Shown one piece after another: positions 6,647-13,326 of a stretch of DNA of 13,326 nt. The notes beneath the pieces were generated by a model. It searched no databases, had not been told where the DNA came from, and saw nothing but the letters and a program-made list of their open reading frames with translations. Position 1 is the first letter of the stretch. Every line of letters begins with the position of its first letter. The DNA comes from Gemmatimonadales bacterium UBA4718 (GTDB lineage: Bacteria > Gemmatimonadota > Gemmatimonadetes > Gemmatimonadales > Gemmatimonadaceae). The translations under genes were made by a program, and so were the position numbers. The stretch lies in contig DHJO01000193.1 in NCBI GenBank assembly GCA_002404375.1, positions 1,475 through 14,800 on the forward strand, given 5' to 3'.

Positions 6647-8140
6647 ATGAGAGTTTTTGTGAACAGGATTGCGGCCGCTTTGACGTTTGGTGTGTTCGTA
6701 GCCACGCCGCTTGTGGCGCAGAACACCGCGCAAGCCTGCGATCCTACCGCCAATACCAGGGGCGACATCGCCAAAGCCCAGTTCTCGATGACCCGCGCAC
6801 TCGCTGCCTCGGAAAAGGGAAATCCGACGAAGGATCTGCAGGATGTGCTTCGACTGGTCGATAACGGCAACGACAATCCAACCGCCCGCAACTATCTGCG
6901 CGGCGAGGCGTATGTGCTCTACCTGATGCAGCCGAACATTCCCGCGGTGGTTCAGCGCAGCGCGCTTGGCCTCAACACCAACCCAACCGGCACGATCGAT
7001 CTTTTCGCGGCTGCGGATTCGTCGTTCTCGGCCGTCGAGAAGGCGGCCCCGGAATGCACAGCTGTGGTCGCGCAGTGGCGTCAGCAGAAGCCGTGGCTGA
7101 ATACGCTCAACGCGGCTATCAATGCCCTCAATGCCAATCAGCTCGATTCCGCCGAGTCGTTCGCCAAGAGATCTCTGTTGCTCGATCGTCACGCGCCGTA
7201 CGCGTATTCGGTCCTTGGCTCGATCGCGCAGAACCGGAAGAACTGGGCTGTCGCCAACGATTACTGGAAGCAGGCGCTGGCTGCCGCGGGGACTGACACG
7301 ACGTACGCCGACGTGCGCATCAAGACCATGTACGAAATAGCGTCGTCCGCCTCGGACAGGGCCGAAGCAGCGTCGGGAGCGGCGAAGAAAGCGGCGGCGC
7401 GCGAGGCAATCAAGCCATGGCAGGACTACATCGCCGTCGCGAACAACGATATCCTTCTCGCCGACGCGATAGACAACTCTGCAACCATGTATTTGGAGGC
7501 CGGCGATAGCGCATCGGTGCCGACCATCTACACGCCGATGCTCGCCAATCCCTCGAAGTATGGTGAGATCTCGCTCGTGCACGCAGGAGTGGTTGCTACC
7601 AGGAACGGCCATCCCGCCGACGCAGCAAAGCTGTTTAACGCCGCGCTGACTCTGAATCCGTACTCGCGCGATGCGATGAACAATCTTGCGGCGACGTACA
7701 TCCAGAGCAACGAATTCCCCAAAGCATTTCCTCTGATCGACAAGCTCGTCGCGATGGATCCGAGCAATCCCGACAACCCGCTGCTTTACGCCTTCGCCTA
7801 TCAGGGTATGTACAAAGGCACGAAGGACAAGAAACTGCAGAGGATCTACACGGATTCGCTCGTGTACTGGAACGGCAAGTCCGAGAACGCGCCGGTCAAG
7901 CTCGCTGTAACAGAGTTCACGCGCCGGGCAACCGAGACGACTATTGGTGGAACGATCGAGAATCGCGGCACGGCCGCGAAGACCTATACGGTGAACGTCG
8001 AGCTGCTCGACAAGAACGGAACCGTTGTCGACACGCAGAGCGTGACCGTTGGCCCCGTTTCGCCGAAGAGCACCAAGACCTTCAAGGTCAGCTCGGCGAA
8101 GGGCGGGGTCTACGGGTATAGGTACAAACCGCTGATCTAG
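6647..8140 (+). CDS. exported TPR-repeat protein with C-terminal FxLYD-like domain, 497 aa
   Basis: This is probably a periplasmic or surface protein used for protein-protein contact; its partner is unknown. Residues 1-25 form a signal peptide (M-R-V-F-V-N-R, a hydrophobic stretch to about 23, cleavage near A24/Q25). The body is helical with TPR-like pairs at about 151-216, then clearer repeats at about 305-338 (ending A-A-L-T-L-N-P) and 341-372 (N-N-L-A-A-T-Y ... A-M-D-P). Residues 433-484 form a small beta domain (GGTIENRG ... NVELLDKNG ... VGPVSPKSTKTF) that resembles the FxLYD fold. Only three Cys-like positions are seen (C31, C137 among them), with no enzymatic motif. A good SD precedes ATG 6647 and a terminator follows. 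It may be cotranscribed with the decarboxylase, but nothing ties them functionally. Confidence 0.85.
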   Translation: MRVFVNRIAAALTFGVFVATPLVAQNTAQACDPTANTRGDIAKAQFSMTRALAASEKGNPTKDLQDVLRLVDNGNDNPTARNYLRGEAYVLYLMQPNIPAVVQRSALGLNTNPTGTIDLFAAADSSFSAVEKAAPECTAVVAQWRQQKPWLNTLNAAINALNANQLDSAESFAKRSLLLDRHAPYAYSVLGSIAQNRKNWAVANDYWKQALAAAGTDTTYADVRIKTMYEIASSASDRAEAASGAAKKAAAREAIKPWQDYIAVANNDILLADAIDNSATMYLEAGDSASVPTIYTPMLANPSKYGEISLVHAGVVATRNGHPADAAKLFNAALTLNPYSRDAMNNLAATYIQSNEFPKAFPLIDKLVAMDPSNPDNPLLYAFAYQGMYKGTKDKKLQRIYTDSLVYWNGKSENAPVKLAVTEFTRRATETTIGGTIENRGTAAKTYTVNVELLDKNGTVVDTQSVTVGPVSPKSTKTFKVSSAKGGVYGYRYKPLI

Positions 8141-8165
8141 CAGGTTTGAAAAACAACTGAAGACT

Positions 8166-8210
8166 ACCTGCTCGGGGCTGCCGGCTGATGGCTTCGGGCA
8201 GGTTTTCTTT
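8166..8210 (+). terminator. Rho-independent terminator of the TPR gene
   Basis: The arms ACCTGC (8166-8171) and GCAGGT (8198-8203) enclose a GC-rich loop that can pair further (CTGCC with GGCAG as an alternative). A T-rich run, TTTTCTTTT, follows at once. It lies 25 nt after the TPR stop, in the gap between two convergent genes. Confidence 0.65.
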
Positions 8211-8237
8211 TGGTTGCACCTCTCCGATCGTTCGCCC

Positions 8238-8699
8238 TTAGGAGCTTCGTGGCAACATCAGAGGACCGGCCTCGGCGAGCGCTCCCAGGATCCAGAAGCG
8301 TTTTCCGTCGAACCAGAAGATCGCGACCTGCTCCATCTCACGCGCGAGATCGAGCGCCTTCTGCTGCGGCATTATGACGGCGACGCTGCGCTCGCAGTGA
8401 GAGCGGTCGGGGGAACAAGAGTCCACCTGCACGAAGTGGTATCCCGCGGCGGTCAATCTTCGGTCGAGGTCCTGTTTCCGCTGCTCGTTCTCTGCCGCGG
8501 AGAGATTTCTCCCCCCAGGGTCGAAGGCTGTCACGATTGCGAACGGGTGTCCGAATCCTGCTGCACTCAATTGTGCGAGCGCAGAATCGGACGGGATCTC
8601 TCGCAGGTCGATCTCCACTGACGGCCGCGTAGCAAATGTCAGCACCGTTTCGGGATACCGCGGCCAATCGGGATCGTGCTGATCCGGCGTTTCGTTCAT
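8238..8699 (-). CDS. DUF3293-family protein, 153 aa
   Basis: This is a small cytoplasmic protein of unknown function that fits the DUF3293 pattern. It has F-A-I-V-T-A-F-D-P-G-G (53-63), then N-L-S-A-A-E-N-E (65-72). C-terminally there is E103-R-S-V-A-V-I followed by A-R-E-M-E-Q-V-A-I-F-W-F-D (119-131) and a final W-I-L. From memory, family members share 'FAxxTAxNP', a following 'N' and the Q-x-A-I-F block. The N-terminal 'RYPETVLTF' also fits. The start is ATG 8699. There is no SD, and the frame has no other start before the in-frame stop upstream. It is divergent from the histidine phosphatase gene across the 35-bp tandem repeat. The family assignment is by motif memory. Confidence 0.8.
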   Translation of the reverse strand: MNETPDQHDPDWPRYPETVLTFATRPSVEIDLREIPSDSALAQLSAAGFGHPFAIVTAFDPGGRNLSAAENEQRKQDLDRRLTAAGYHFVQVDSCSPDRSHCERSVAVIMPQQKALDLAREMEQVAIFWFDGKRFWILGALAEAGPLMLPRSS

Positions 8700-8751
8700 G
8701 GCGGACTCGGTTACAAGGTTCGCACCAGGAACCAGCAGCAGTCACAATCCA

Positions 8752-8821
8752 GAAACTGGTACGCTCTTTGACCTGTTTGTGCGCGTGAAACTGGTACGCC
8801 ATTTGACTTGTTTGTGCGCGT
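8752..8821 (+). repeat. Two tandem 35-bp direct repeats between divergent genes
   Basis: The units at 8752-8786 and 8787-8821 are head to tail with only three mismatches. Each begins GAAACTGGTACG, contains TTTGAC and ends GTTTGTGCGCGT. The second copy runs into the first codons of the histidine phosphatase gene. The bases just outside (GAA at 8822) start what could be a broken third copy. Possible explanations are paired binding sites of a regulator, or the multi-repeat end of an insertion sequence such as the IS21 type; no transposase gene is nearby. GG and GA stand 10 nt apart in each unit, so it resembles but does not satisfy the sigma54 GG-N10-GC pattern. Confidence 0.85.
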
Positions 8822-9590
8822 GAAGCCCAACCAGATCTGGCCGGACCGGCTCTATGTCATTCGCCACGGTGAATCCGCCGGCAACGTAGCACGCGATGCC
8901 GCACTCAAAGCCGGTGAGGCGATGATCGACATCGACATCCGCGACGTCGATGTCCCGCTCTCGGAGCTCGGACAGCGCCAGGCAATGGCGCTGGGCCGCT
9001 GGTTCGGAGCGTTGCCACCGAAAGAGCGCCCCGCTGTCTTGCTCACGTCTCCGTACCTGCGGGCGCGACACACTGCCGGTCTCATCGCCAAGACCGCTGG
9101 AATGTCCGCCGACAATTATTCGCTCATCGTCGACGAGCGACTCCGCGAGAAGGAGTTCGGCATTCTGGACCGACTGACTTCTTTGGGAATTCGAGAGCAC
9201 TATCCCGATCAGGCTGAATTCAGACGGTTGCTCGGCAAATTCTACCACCGCCCGCCGGGAGGCGAGAGCTGGTGCGATGTCATCCTTCGATTGCGCAGCG
9301 TCACCGAAATGATCTCGCGCGAGTACTTCGGCGAGCGAGTGGTAGTTGTCTCCCACGCGGTTGTGGTGCTGTGCATGCGCTACATTCTGGAGCACATGAC
9401 GGAGGCCGAGTTGCTTGCGGTCGACAAGAAGGCCGAGCTCGCCAATTGCTCGGTCACATACTACGAGTATGATGAGACACTCGGGCCGCGTGGCAGTTTG
9501 CGTCTCAAGCTCTACAATTTTGTGGCACCTCTTGAAGAGGCGGGCGCTCCTGTGACATCCGAGCCTGACGTCAGTGTCGGCGCGCGTTAG
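8808..9590 (+). CDS. histidine phosphatase / phosphoglycerate mutase-like protein, up to 260 aa
   Basis: This cytoplasmic phosphatase belongs to the histidine phosphatase (phosphoglycerate mutase-like) superfamily and works through a phospho-His intermediate. It has R19-H20-G-E-S (phospho-acceptor H20), T-S-P-Y-L-R85-A-R (phosphate-binding Arg), P-G-G-E153-S-W and V-S-H183-A (second catalytic His). Numbering is from the longest start, TTG 8808. GTG 8814 and GTG 8820 are equally possible; no start has an SD, and all three lie in the second 35-bp repeat. The remaining protein is complete, about 256-260 aa. A true glycolytic mutase is less likely than a broad phosphatase, since the sequence departs from GpmA, but the substrate is not visible. 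Its TAG overlaps the stop of the kinase gene. Confidence 0.85.
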   Translation: MFVRVKPNQIWPDRLYVIRHGESAGNVARDAALKAGEAMIDIDIRDVDVPLSELGQRQAMALGRWFGALPPKERPAVLLTSPYLRARHTAGLIAKTAGMSADNYSLIVDERLREKEFGILDRLTSLGIREHYPDQAEFRRLLGKFYHRPPGGESWCDVILRLRSVTEMISREYFGERVVVVSHAVVVLCMRYILEHMTEAELLAVDKKAELANCSVTYYEYDETLGPRGSLRLKLYNFVAPLEEAGAPVTSEPDVSVGAR

Positions 9591-11341
9591 GTCTTCACCG
9601 CGTACTGCGGACTTGTCGGTGTAGTCGGCGTGTCGCGACGGCGTATGGTTTCGCCCGCGGGAGCTTTCATCGGAAGCGTCAACAGAAATGTAGTTCCAGC
9701 TCCCATTCTACTGGCGACTGTTACATCGCCACCGAGCAGACGGGCCAGTTTTCTCGTCACGCTGAGGCCGAGCCCGGTACCTCCCGTCTTTCTCGTCGCC
9801 GTCTGCTCGGCCTGCCAGAAGGGCTCGAATACGTACTCGATGTTCTCGGCCGCAATCCCCACGCCGGTGTCTGCAATGCTGACCTCGAGGACGCCATCGC
9901 TCACGGCGCATCCAAGAAGAACCTCACCCTTCTCCGTGAACTTTATTCCGTTGGAGAGAAGGTTGACCAGCATCTGTCGCAATTTTGTGCCGTCGGTCTG
10001 AATGGACTGATCCTCGTTCAGCAGCTTGACGACGAGCTTGAGGCTTTTTGCGCTCGCCATGGGCTCGACGAGCGCGGCCGCATCGCCCAGGGTGTGATTC
10101 ACCGACATCGATTCCCAGCGGACTCGCTCACGCCCGACGTCCACCCGCGCAAATGTGAGAATCTCATCGATGAGGCCGAGCAGATGCCGCGCGCTGGCGT
10201 TGATTCTGCCGAGCTGCTGACGCTGCAGCTCCGTCACCGGCCCGGTGATTCCATCGGAGAGAAGCTCTTCGTAACCCATGATCGCGGTGAGCGGTGTGCG
10301 CAGCTCGTGCGACATCACCGCCAGAAAATCCGTCTTGCTGTTGTTCGCTCTCTCCGCTTCCGCGCGCGCGGCTTCTGCTTCACTGCGGGCGTGCTCGGCG
10401 TGCGCCCGGGCTTCCTTCTCGAGCGCGAGTAGGTCTACTCTCTCCTTGTCGGTGTTGCGCAGCACTCGCGCTGACCACAGCACCAATCCAACAAACGTCA
10501 GAATGCTGGCGACCGCAAACAGCGATACACCGAATTCGGTTTCATACATGCCGGCAGATTCTCCCGCCAGGCGAATGATGCCGAGTGCTATCGGCGCGAG
10601 CAGTGCCGCCGGCAGAAGCCTCCGTGTGAGAACTCCCGCCGGTCCTTCGTCCATCAGAAGCGCCGGAACACCGCGATCGCGCACCGCGAAAATGATTCCG
10701 ACACCGAGTATCAGGTGTGCGATCGCAGTGGGAAGGGCCATCCCCGACGACTGGGAGACAGCGTACATCCCCCTCACGCCGAAGACATAACCGAGTATTG
10801 CGACGAGCGCGATGAGCAGAGCGGGCGTAGCGAACATTTGCGCGCGCAGATCCCGCTTTCGACGGTCGTGCGGAATGAAAAGGAGGGCGAGCGAGAAAAG
10901 GAGAAGACTTCCAGCGCTGTTGATCGCTATCCGCCCTGGCGGAGACCACCCTGGTTGGGTTACGCGGTTACCGAAAAGCAGTAGATCGAATCCGGATTCG
11001 CTGCCCCGCAGGTATTCGTAAAAAGTAAGGATCGCGATTGTGGCAACGAGAGCGGCGAGCGTTTGTTGAATTGCTTCCGTCTTGGCGTTCTGGCGCGGAC
11101 GCATCGCGATGATGAGCGAGCTGCCGGCGAGCACGAAGCACAGCGCCGTGAGCGGGATCATCGGGATCCCGCCGGGCTTCCATTCGGTAATGATGGGAAA
11201 ATCGAAAGCCCAGCCGGCAAAGACGAGTACGCCGAGACCTGCGACGGCGCTGCCTGCTACAATGGGCACCCGCTCGAAAAAGCCGATCGAGGAACTGTGA
11301 CGGCCCGATGGGCTCAGTGCAACCTCGCTGGGATTTGCCAT
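9587..11341 (-). CDS. membrane sensor histidine kinase, 584 aa
   Basis: This is a two-component sensor kinase that probably autophosphorylates in response to a membrane signal. The N-terminal half has about eight hydrophobic segments (near 25-45, 62-80, 95-112, 138-156, 172-190, 203-220, 243-260 and 270-290), so it is a polytopic sensor with little periplasmic domain. An Ala/Glu-rich coiled coil (about 296-336) links to HisKA, with the H-box SHELRTP and H345 as phosphoacceptor. The HATPase domain has an N box at N460/N464 (N-L-L-S-N-G-I-K-F), G1 DTGVGI (491-496), F box FEPFW (505-509) and G2 GGTGLGLS (520-527). A Pro/Thr-rich tail ends it. No response regulator lies next to it, so it is an orphan in this window. 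Its stop TAA overlaps the stop of the phosphatase gene by 3 bp, convergent. Confidence 0.95.
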   Translation of the reverse strand: MANPSEVALSPSGRHSSSIGFFERVPIVAGSAVAGLGVLVFAGWAFDFPIITEWKPGGIPMIPLTALCFVLAGSSLIIAMRPRQNAKTEAIQQTLAALVATIAILTFYEYLRGSESGFDLLLFGNRVTQPGWSPPGRIAINSAGSLLLFSLALLFIPHDRRKRDLRAQMFATPALLIALVAILGYVFGVRGMYAVSQSSGMALPTAIAHLILGVGIIFAVRDRGVPALLMDEGPAGVLTRRLLPAALLAPIALGIIRLAGESAGMYETEFGVSLFAVASILTFVGLVLWSARVLRNTDKERVDLLALEKEARAHAEHARSEAEAARAEAERANNSKTDFLAVMSHELRTPLTAIMGYEELLSDGITGPVTELQRQQLGRINASARHLLGLIDEILTFARVDVGRERVRWESMSVNHTLGDAAALVEPMASAKSLKLVVKLLNEDQSIQTDGTKLRQMLVNLLSNGIKFTEKGEVLLGCAVSDGVLEVSIADTGVGIAAENIEYVFEPFWQAEQTATRKTGGTGLGLSVTRKLARLLGGDVTVASRMGAGTTFLLTLPMKAPAGETIRRRDTPTTPTSPQYAVKT

Positions 11342-11358
11342 GTTACGCGTCGGACCGA

Positions 11359-11389
11359 AAAACCTATTCGGGAAAGTCCTTCAGTGCAA
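11359..11389 (-). promoter_or_regulatory. Candidate promoter of the sensor kinase
   Basis: On the minus strand, TTG (11389-11387) is followed after 20 nt by TAGGTTTT (11366-11359). This is 7 of 8 positions of a TAnnTTTG-type element, at the spacing expected for a Bacteroidetes-like promoter. Transcription would start about 10-15 nt before ATG 11341. There is no SD before this ATG. Confidence 0.35.
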
Positions 11390-11596
11390 TTCTACCAGGG
11401 AATGGTTTTGCGGTCCCGAAGGAATCCACCTGTCGGGCCGGTATCAGGCAGTGTGCACAGTCAGACTGCGGTTTCGACGCCCTTAACGGTGGCTGGCGGT
11501 CATCGATGGCTAGTTCGTGACGCGTTTCATGGAGTAAAGTCCTAAGTCGCTGGAGCGATTGAACATCGGTAATGTCAGCTACCGCGCGGCAGAAAC

Positions 11597-11604
11597 TAAA
11601 TTTG
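11597..11604 (+). promoter_or_regulatory. egtB: Candidate promoter element (TAnnTTTG) for egtBD
   Basis: TAAATTTG matches TAnnTTTG exactly. The predicted start near 11609 gives a leader of about 64 nt before ATG 11673. No clear -33 element is seen 17-23 nt upstream. The leader contains no SD close to the ATG (it has CCTCCTCCCCA instead). Confidence 0.4.
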
Positions 11605-11621
11605 TTGGCCAAACTGGCAAC
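11604..11621 (+). promoter_or_regulatory. Imperfect inverted repeat at the predicted egtB transcription start
   Basis: GTTG-G-CCA-AAC-TGG-CAAC pairs in seven positions with one bulged G at 11608. It overlaps the last base of the TAAATTTG element and the predicted start point. It may be an operator half-site pair or a 5' hairpin of the mRNA; the sequence cannot tell which. Confidence 0.3.
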
Positions 11622-11672
11622 TTCGTGTGACGGCAATATCATTGCATGAGTTGACCGCTGCCCTCCTCCCCA

Positions 11673-12992
11673 ATGATTGCATCGCGGCTTGCCGCCCCAC
11701 TCCGTCCGTCCAAGAACGACATCGCGCATCTCCTCACCGAAGCGCGAGATCGGACGCTCTTGCTGATATCCGGTCTCTCCGACGAGGACCTTCATCGGCA
11801 ACACGATCCCTTGATGAGCCCGATTATCTGGGACGTCGGGCACATCGCGCACTTCGAGGAGCTCTGGCTCACTCAGAATCTGGATGGCCCGATCGAGTTT
11901 TCGGAAATGCCCGGGCTGTACAACCCGTTTGAGCATCCACGCGCGACGCGCGCATCACTGGCTCTTCCAACGCTGTCGGAAATGAAGGCGCGCCTGGACG
12001 AAATACGCGGGCGCGTTCTCGACCGCCTCGATCGGCTCGAGTGGGATGATGACAACCCGCTCCTCGAGGGCGGTTACGTCTACAACATGGTCCTCCAGCA
12101 CGAGTACCAGCACAACGAGACCATTCTTCAGACGCTGCAGCTGAAGAAGGGCGAGCCATACAATCCGCCTCTCTCAATAACCTTCCCCAGGCGTCCGGTC
12201 AGCCCCGGTGGAATGGTTTCCTTCGCCGGTGGCCGCGTCACCATTGGCACGAAGGATCGAAGCGCGGCATATGACAACGAGCGACCCATTCACGAGGTGG
12301 ACCTGCGCCCCTTTCTCATTGACCGCACTGTGGTGACGAACGGCCGATACCTCGATTTCATCACCGACGGGGGTTACGAGCGCGTCGAGCTCTGGTCGGA
12401 TGCCGGGCGCAAGTGGCTCTCCGAATCGGGCGCGATTGCCCCCAAGTACTGGAGCCGCGACGGGCACGGATGGATCAACCGATCGATGAATGTCACCCGA
12501 CCCGTCGATGCTACGCGTCCCGTCTGTCACGTTTGCTACTTCGAGGCCGAGGCATTCGCGAAGTGGGACGCCAAGCGTCTGCCGACCGAATTCGAGTGGG
12601 AGGCCGCCGCGTCCTGGGATCCCTCGGCACAAAGCGCGCGAAGATTTCCGTGGGGTGAGTCCGACCCGAGTTCGGCGAACGCGAACATCGATCAGCTTTC
12701 GTTCGACGTCGCTCCAGTCGGTACGCACGACAGCGGCGTGTCGCCCATCGGCTGCTACGGGATGATCGGAGACGTATGGGAGTGGACATCGACCGACTTC
12801 AACGGTTACCCTGGATTCCAGAGCTTCCCGTACAAGGAATACTCCGAGGAATTCTTCGGCTCTGACTACAAGGTGTTGCGCGGCGGGTCGTGGGCCACCA
12901 GGCCGGGTGCCATTCGGAGCACGTTTCGCAACTGGGATTACCCGATCAGACGGCAGATTTTCAGCGGATTCCGCTGCGCGCAGGACGCATGA
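11673..12992 (+). CDS. egtB: ergothioneine biosynthesis sulfoxide synthase EgtB, 439 aa
   Basis: This non-heme iron enzyme joins hercynine to a thiol substrate with O2, giving a sulfoxide on the way to ergothioneine. The N-terminal DinB-like bundle carries the iron ligands H57 (in W-D-V-G-H) and H143-x3-H147 (HEYQHNE), matching H51, H134 and H138 of the mycobacterial enzyme. The C-terminal part is an FGE-sulfatase/lectin-like domain ending G-D-V-W-E-W-T (366-372), V-L-R-G-G-S-W and R-N-W-D-Y-P-I-R-R. D422 and R426 occupy the spacing of the mycobacterial gamma-glutamylcysteine contacts D416 and R420, which hints at the gamma-Glu-Cys-using type. The length is normal. ATG 11673 is the first start in frame, without an SD. 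Its TGA overlaps egtD by 4 bp, so the two are coupled. Confidence 0.95.
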   Translation: MIASRLAAPLRPSKNDIAHLLTEARDRTLLLISGLSDEDLHRQHDPLMSPIIWDVGHIAHFEELWLTQNLDGPIEFSEMPGLYNPFEHPRATRASLALPTLSEMKARLDEIRGRVLDRLDRLEWDDDNPLLEGGYVYNMVLQHEYQHNETILQTLQLKKGEPYNPPLSITFPRRPVSPGGMVSFAGGRVTIGTKDRSAAYDNERPIHEVDLRPFLIDRTVVTNGRYLDFITDGGYERVELWSDAGRKWLSESGAIAPKYWSRDGHGWINRSMNVTRPVDATRPVCHVCYFEAEAFAKWDAKRLPTEFEWEAAASWDPSAQSARRFPWGESDPSSANANIDQLSFDVAPVGTHDSGVSPIGCYGMIGDVWEWTSTDFNGYPGFQSFPYKEYSEEFFGSDYKVLRGGSWATRPGAIRSTFRNWDYPIRRQIFSGFRCAQDA

Positions 12993-13326
12993 AGACGAAA
13001 CACGACCCTGATTTGGTCGGCGAAACCCCGCCATACACCGTTCACCGCTCTCGACAGCAGATGCTGCGCGACGTTCGGGAAGGTTTGACGACCATGCCGA
13101 AGCAGCTTTCGCCAAAATATTTCTACGACGAGCGGGGATCTGAGCTGTTCGAGGAGATCACGCAGCTTCCCGAATATTATCTCACGCGCGCAGAGCGTCT
13201 CCTGCTGGAGAAGAAGATCCCCGAGATCGTGGCGTCGGTTCGCCCATGCTCGCTGGTGGAGCTTGGTGCCGGCAGCGCAACCAAGACACGCATCATTCTC
13301 GACGCAATGCGCGAGAGCGGGTGCGC
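12989..13326 (+). CDS. egtD: L-histidine N-alpha-methyltransferase EgtD, N-terminal 112 aa (cut by window end)
   Basis: EgtD trimethylates histidine with three S-adenosylmethionines to make hercynine, the substrate of EgtB. The first 112 codons are seen. They contain SPKYFYDERGSELFEEI (41-57) and LPEYYLTRAE (60-69), the signature N-terminal block, then ELGAGSATKTR (91-101), the SAM-binding motif I. The start is ATG 12989, inside the egtB stop (ATGA), the classic coupled arrangement. The usual length is about 320 aa, so roughly two thirds lies beyond the right edge. Frame and motifs are continuous, with no frameshift in the visible part. Confidence 0.95.
   Translation, partial: MKTKHDPDLVGETPPYTVHRSRQQMLRDVREGLTTMPKQLSPKYFYDERGSELFEEITQLPEYYLTRAERLLLEKKIPEIVASVRPCSLVELGAGSATKTRIILDAMRESGC

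Larger units (their letters stand above)
11342..11672. other. Non-coding 331-bp gap between the kinase and egtB
   Basis: The stretch separates divergent genes. I see no tRNA (no acceptor/T-arm set), no riboswitch I recognise and no ORF with an SD. Frames crossing it are extensions antisense to egtB or short runs. It holds candidate promoters on both strands (11359-11389 on -, 11597-11604 on +), the inverted repeat at 11604-11621 and a small perfect stem, GCAAT-ATC-ATTGC (11633-11645), just before the egtB start. About 200 bp in the middle (11390-11590) remain unexplained. Confidence 0.6.

Noticed and set aside
6632..7612. A 326-codon open frame on - antisense to the TPR gene
   Set aside because: It is Arg-rich with no domain and no SD, and the opposite strand has a signal peptide, SD and terminator.
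8338..8802. A minus-strand frame with a thioredoxin-like C-x-x-C (WCEPC) near its start
   Set aside because: It overlaps the DUF3293 gene in another frame, the rest shows no thioredoxin fold, and part of it is translated from the 35-bp repeat.
8752..8821. A sigma54 promoter in each 35-bp repeat (TGGTAC-N5-TTGAC)
   Set aside because: The invariant GC of the -12 element is GA in both copies, and no sigma54 activator gene is nearby.
11461..11580. A possible tRNA or integron attC site in the egtB upstream gap (GGTTTCGAC, CCTTAACG)
   Set aside because: No pairing arms of a cloverleaf and no matched core/inverse-core sites could be built around these fragments.
11364..11936. A 190-codon minus-strand frame spanning the egtB upstream gap
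   Set aside because: Its first half is antisense to egtB and the rest has no recognisable domain or SD.
12174..13115. A 313-codon open frame on - antisense to egtB and egtD
   Set aside because: The + strand carries unmistakable EgtB and EgtD motifs; this frame has low-complexity shadow composition.

Overview
This is a bacterial chromosomal window of high GC content, with short intergenic gaps and genes on both strands. The protein styles (a secreted TPR protein processed near 'VAQ', a DUF3293 protein, an acidobacterial/gemmatimonad-like PLP decarboxylase, ergothioneine genes) suggest a soil-type Gram-negative lineage. My best guess is Gemmatimonadota or a nearby FCB/Acidobacteria lineage. 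That is an inference from remembered families, not from a marker gene. No rRNA, tRNA, CRISPR array or complete transposon was seen.

Layout. (1) Positions 1-512: the tail of a DinB-family gene, then a small CDGSH iron-sulfur protein, both on +. (2) Positions 493-2877 on -: a tight four-gene unit, read right to left as an unknown 123-aa protein, an SGNH-like lipoprotein, a conserved protein of unknown function and a YjbQ protein. The gaps are 3 bp, 10 bp and a 4-bp overlap. (3) Positions 2936-5042 on -: cyclopropane-fatty-acid synthase, preceded by an AlkA-like DNA glycosylase. (4) Positions 5132-8140 on +: a PLP-dependent amino-acid decarboxylase of the aromatic type, then an exported TPR protein ending in a terminator. 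The glycosylase and decarboxylase are divergent over an 89-bp gap that holds a Bacteroidetes-like TAnnTTTG element for each direction. (5) Positions 8238-9590: a DUF3293 protein (-) divergent from a histidine phosphatase (+). A 35-bp tandem repeat lies between them and runs into the phosphatase start. (6) Positions 9587-11341 on -: an eight-TM sensor histidine kinase whose stop codon overlaps that of the phosphatase. (7) Positions 11342-11672: a 331-bp non-coding gap with candidate promoters for both sides. (8) Positions 11673-13326 on +: egtB and the start of egtD, joined by an ATGA overlap, forming the core of ergothioneine synthesis; egtD is cut by the window end.

How the genes work together. 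Only egtB-egtD is a clear pathway. EgtD trimethylates histidine to hercynine and EgtB adds the sulfur. Other genes touch on stress and envelope upkeep (cyclopropanation of membrane lipids, repair of alkylated DNA, an envelope sensor kinase, a lipoprotein hydrolase), but the sequence does not show that they form one system. I found no convincing wholly new multi-gene system. The best leads are the SD-masking inverted repeat before the 123-aa gene, the conserved four-gene unit with two unknown proteins, the 35-bp repeat, and the recurring TAnnTTTG elements.
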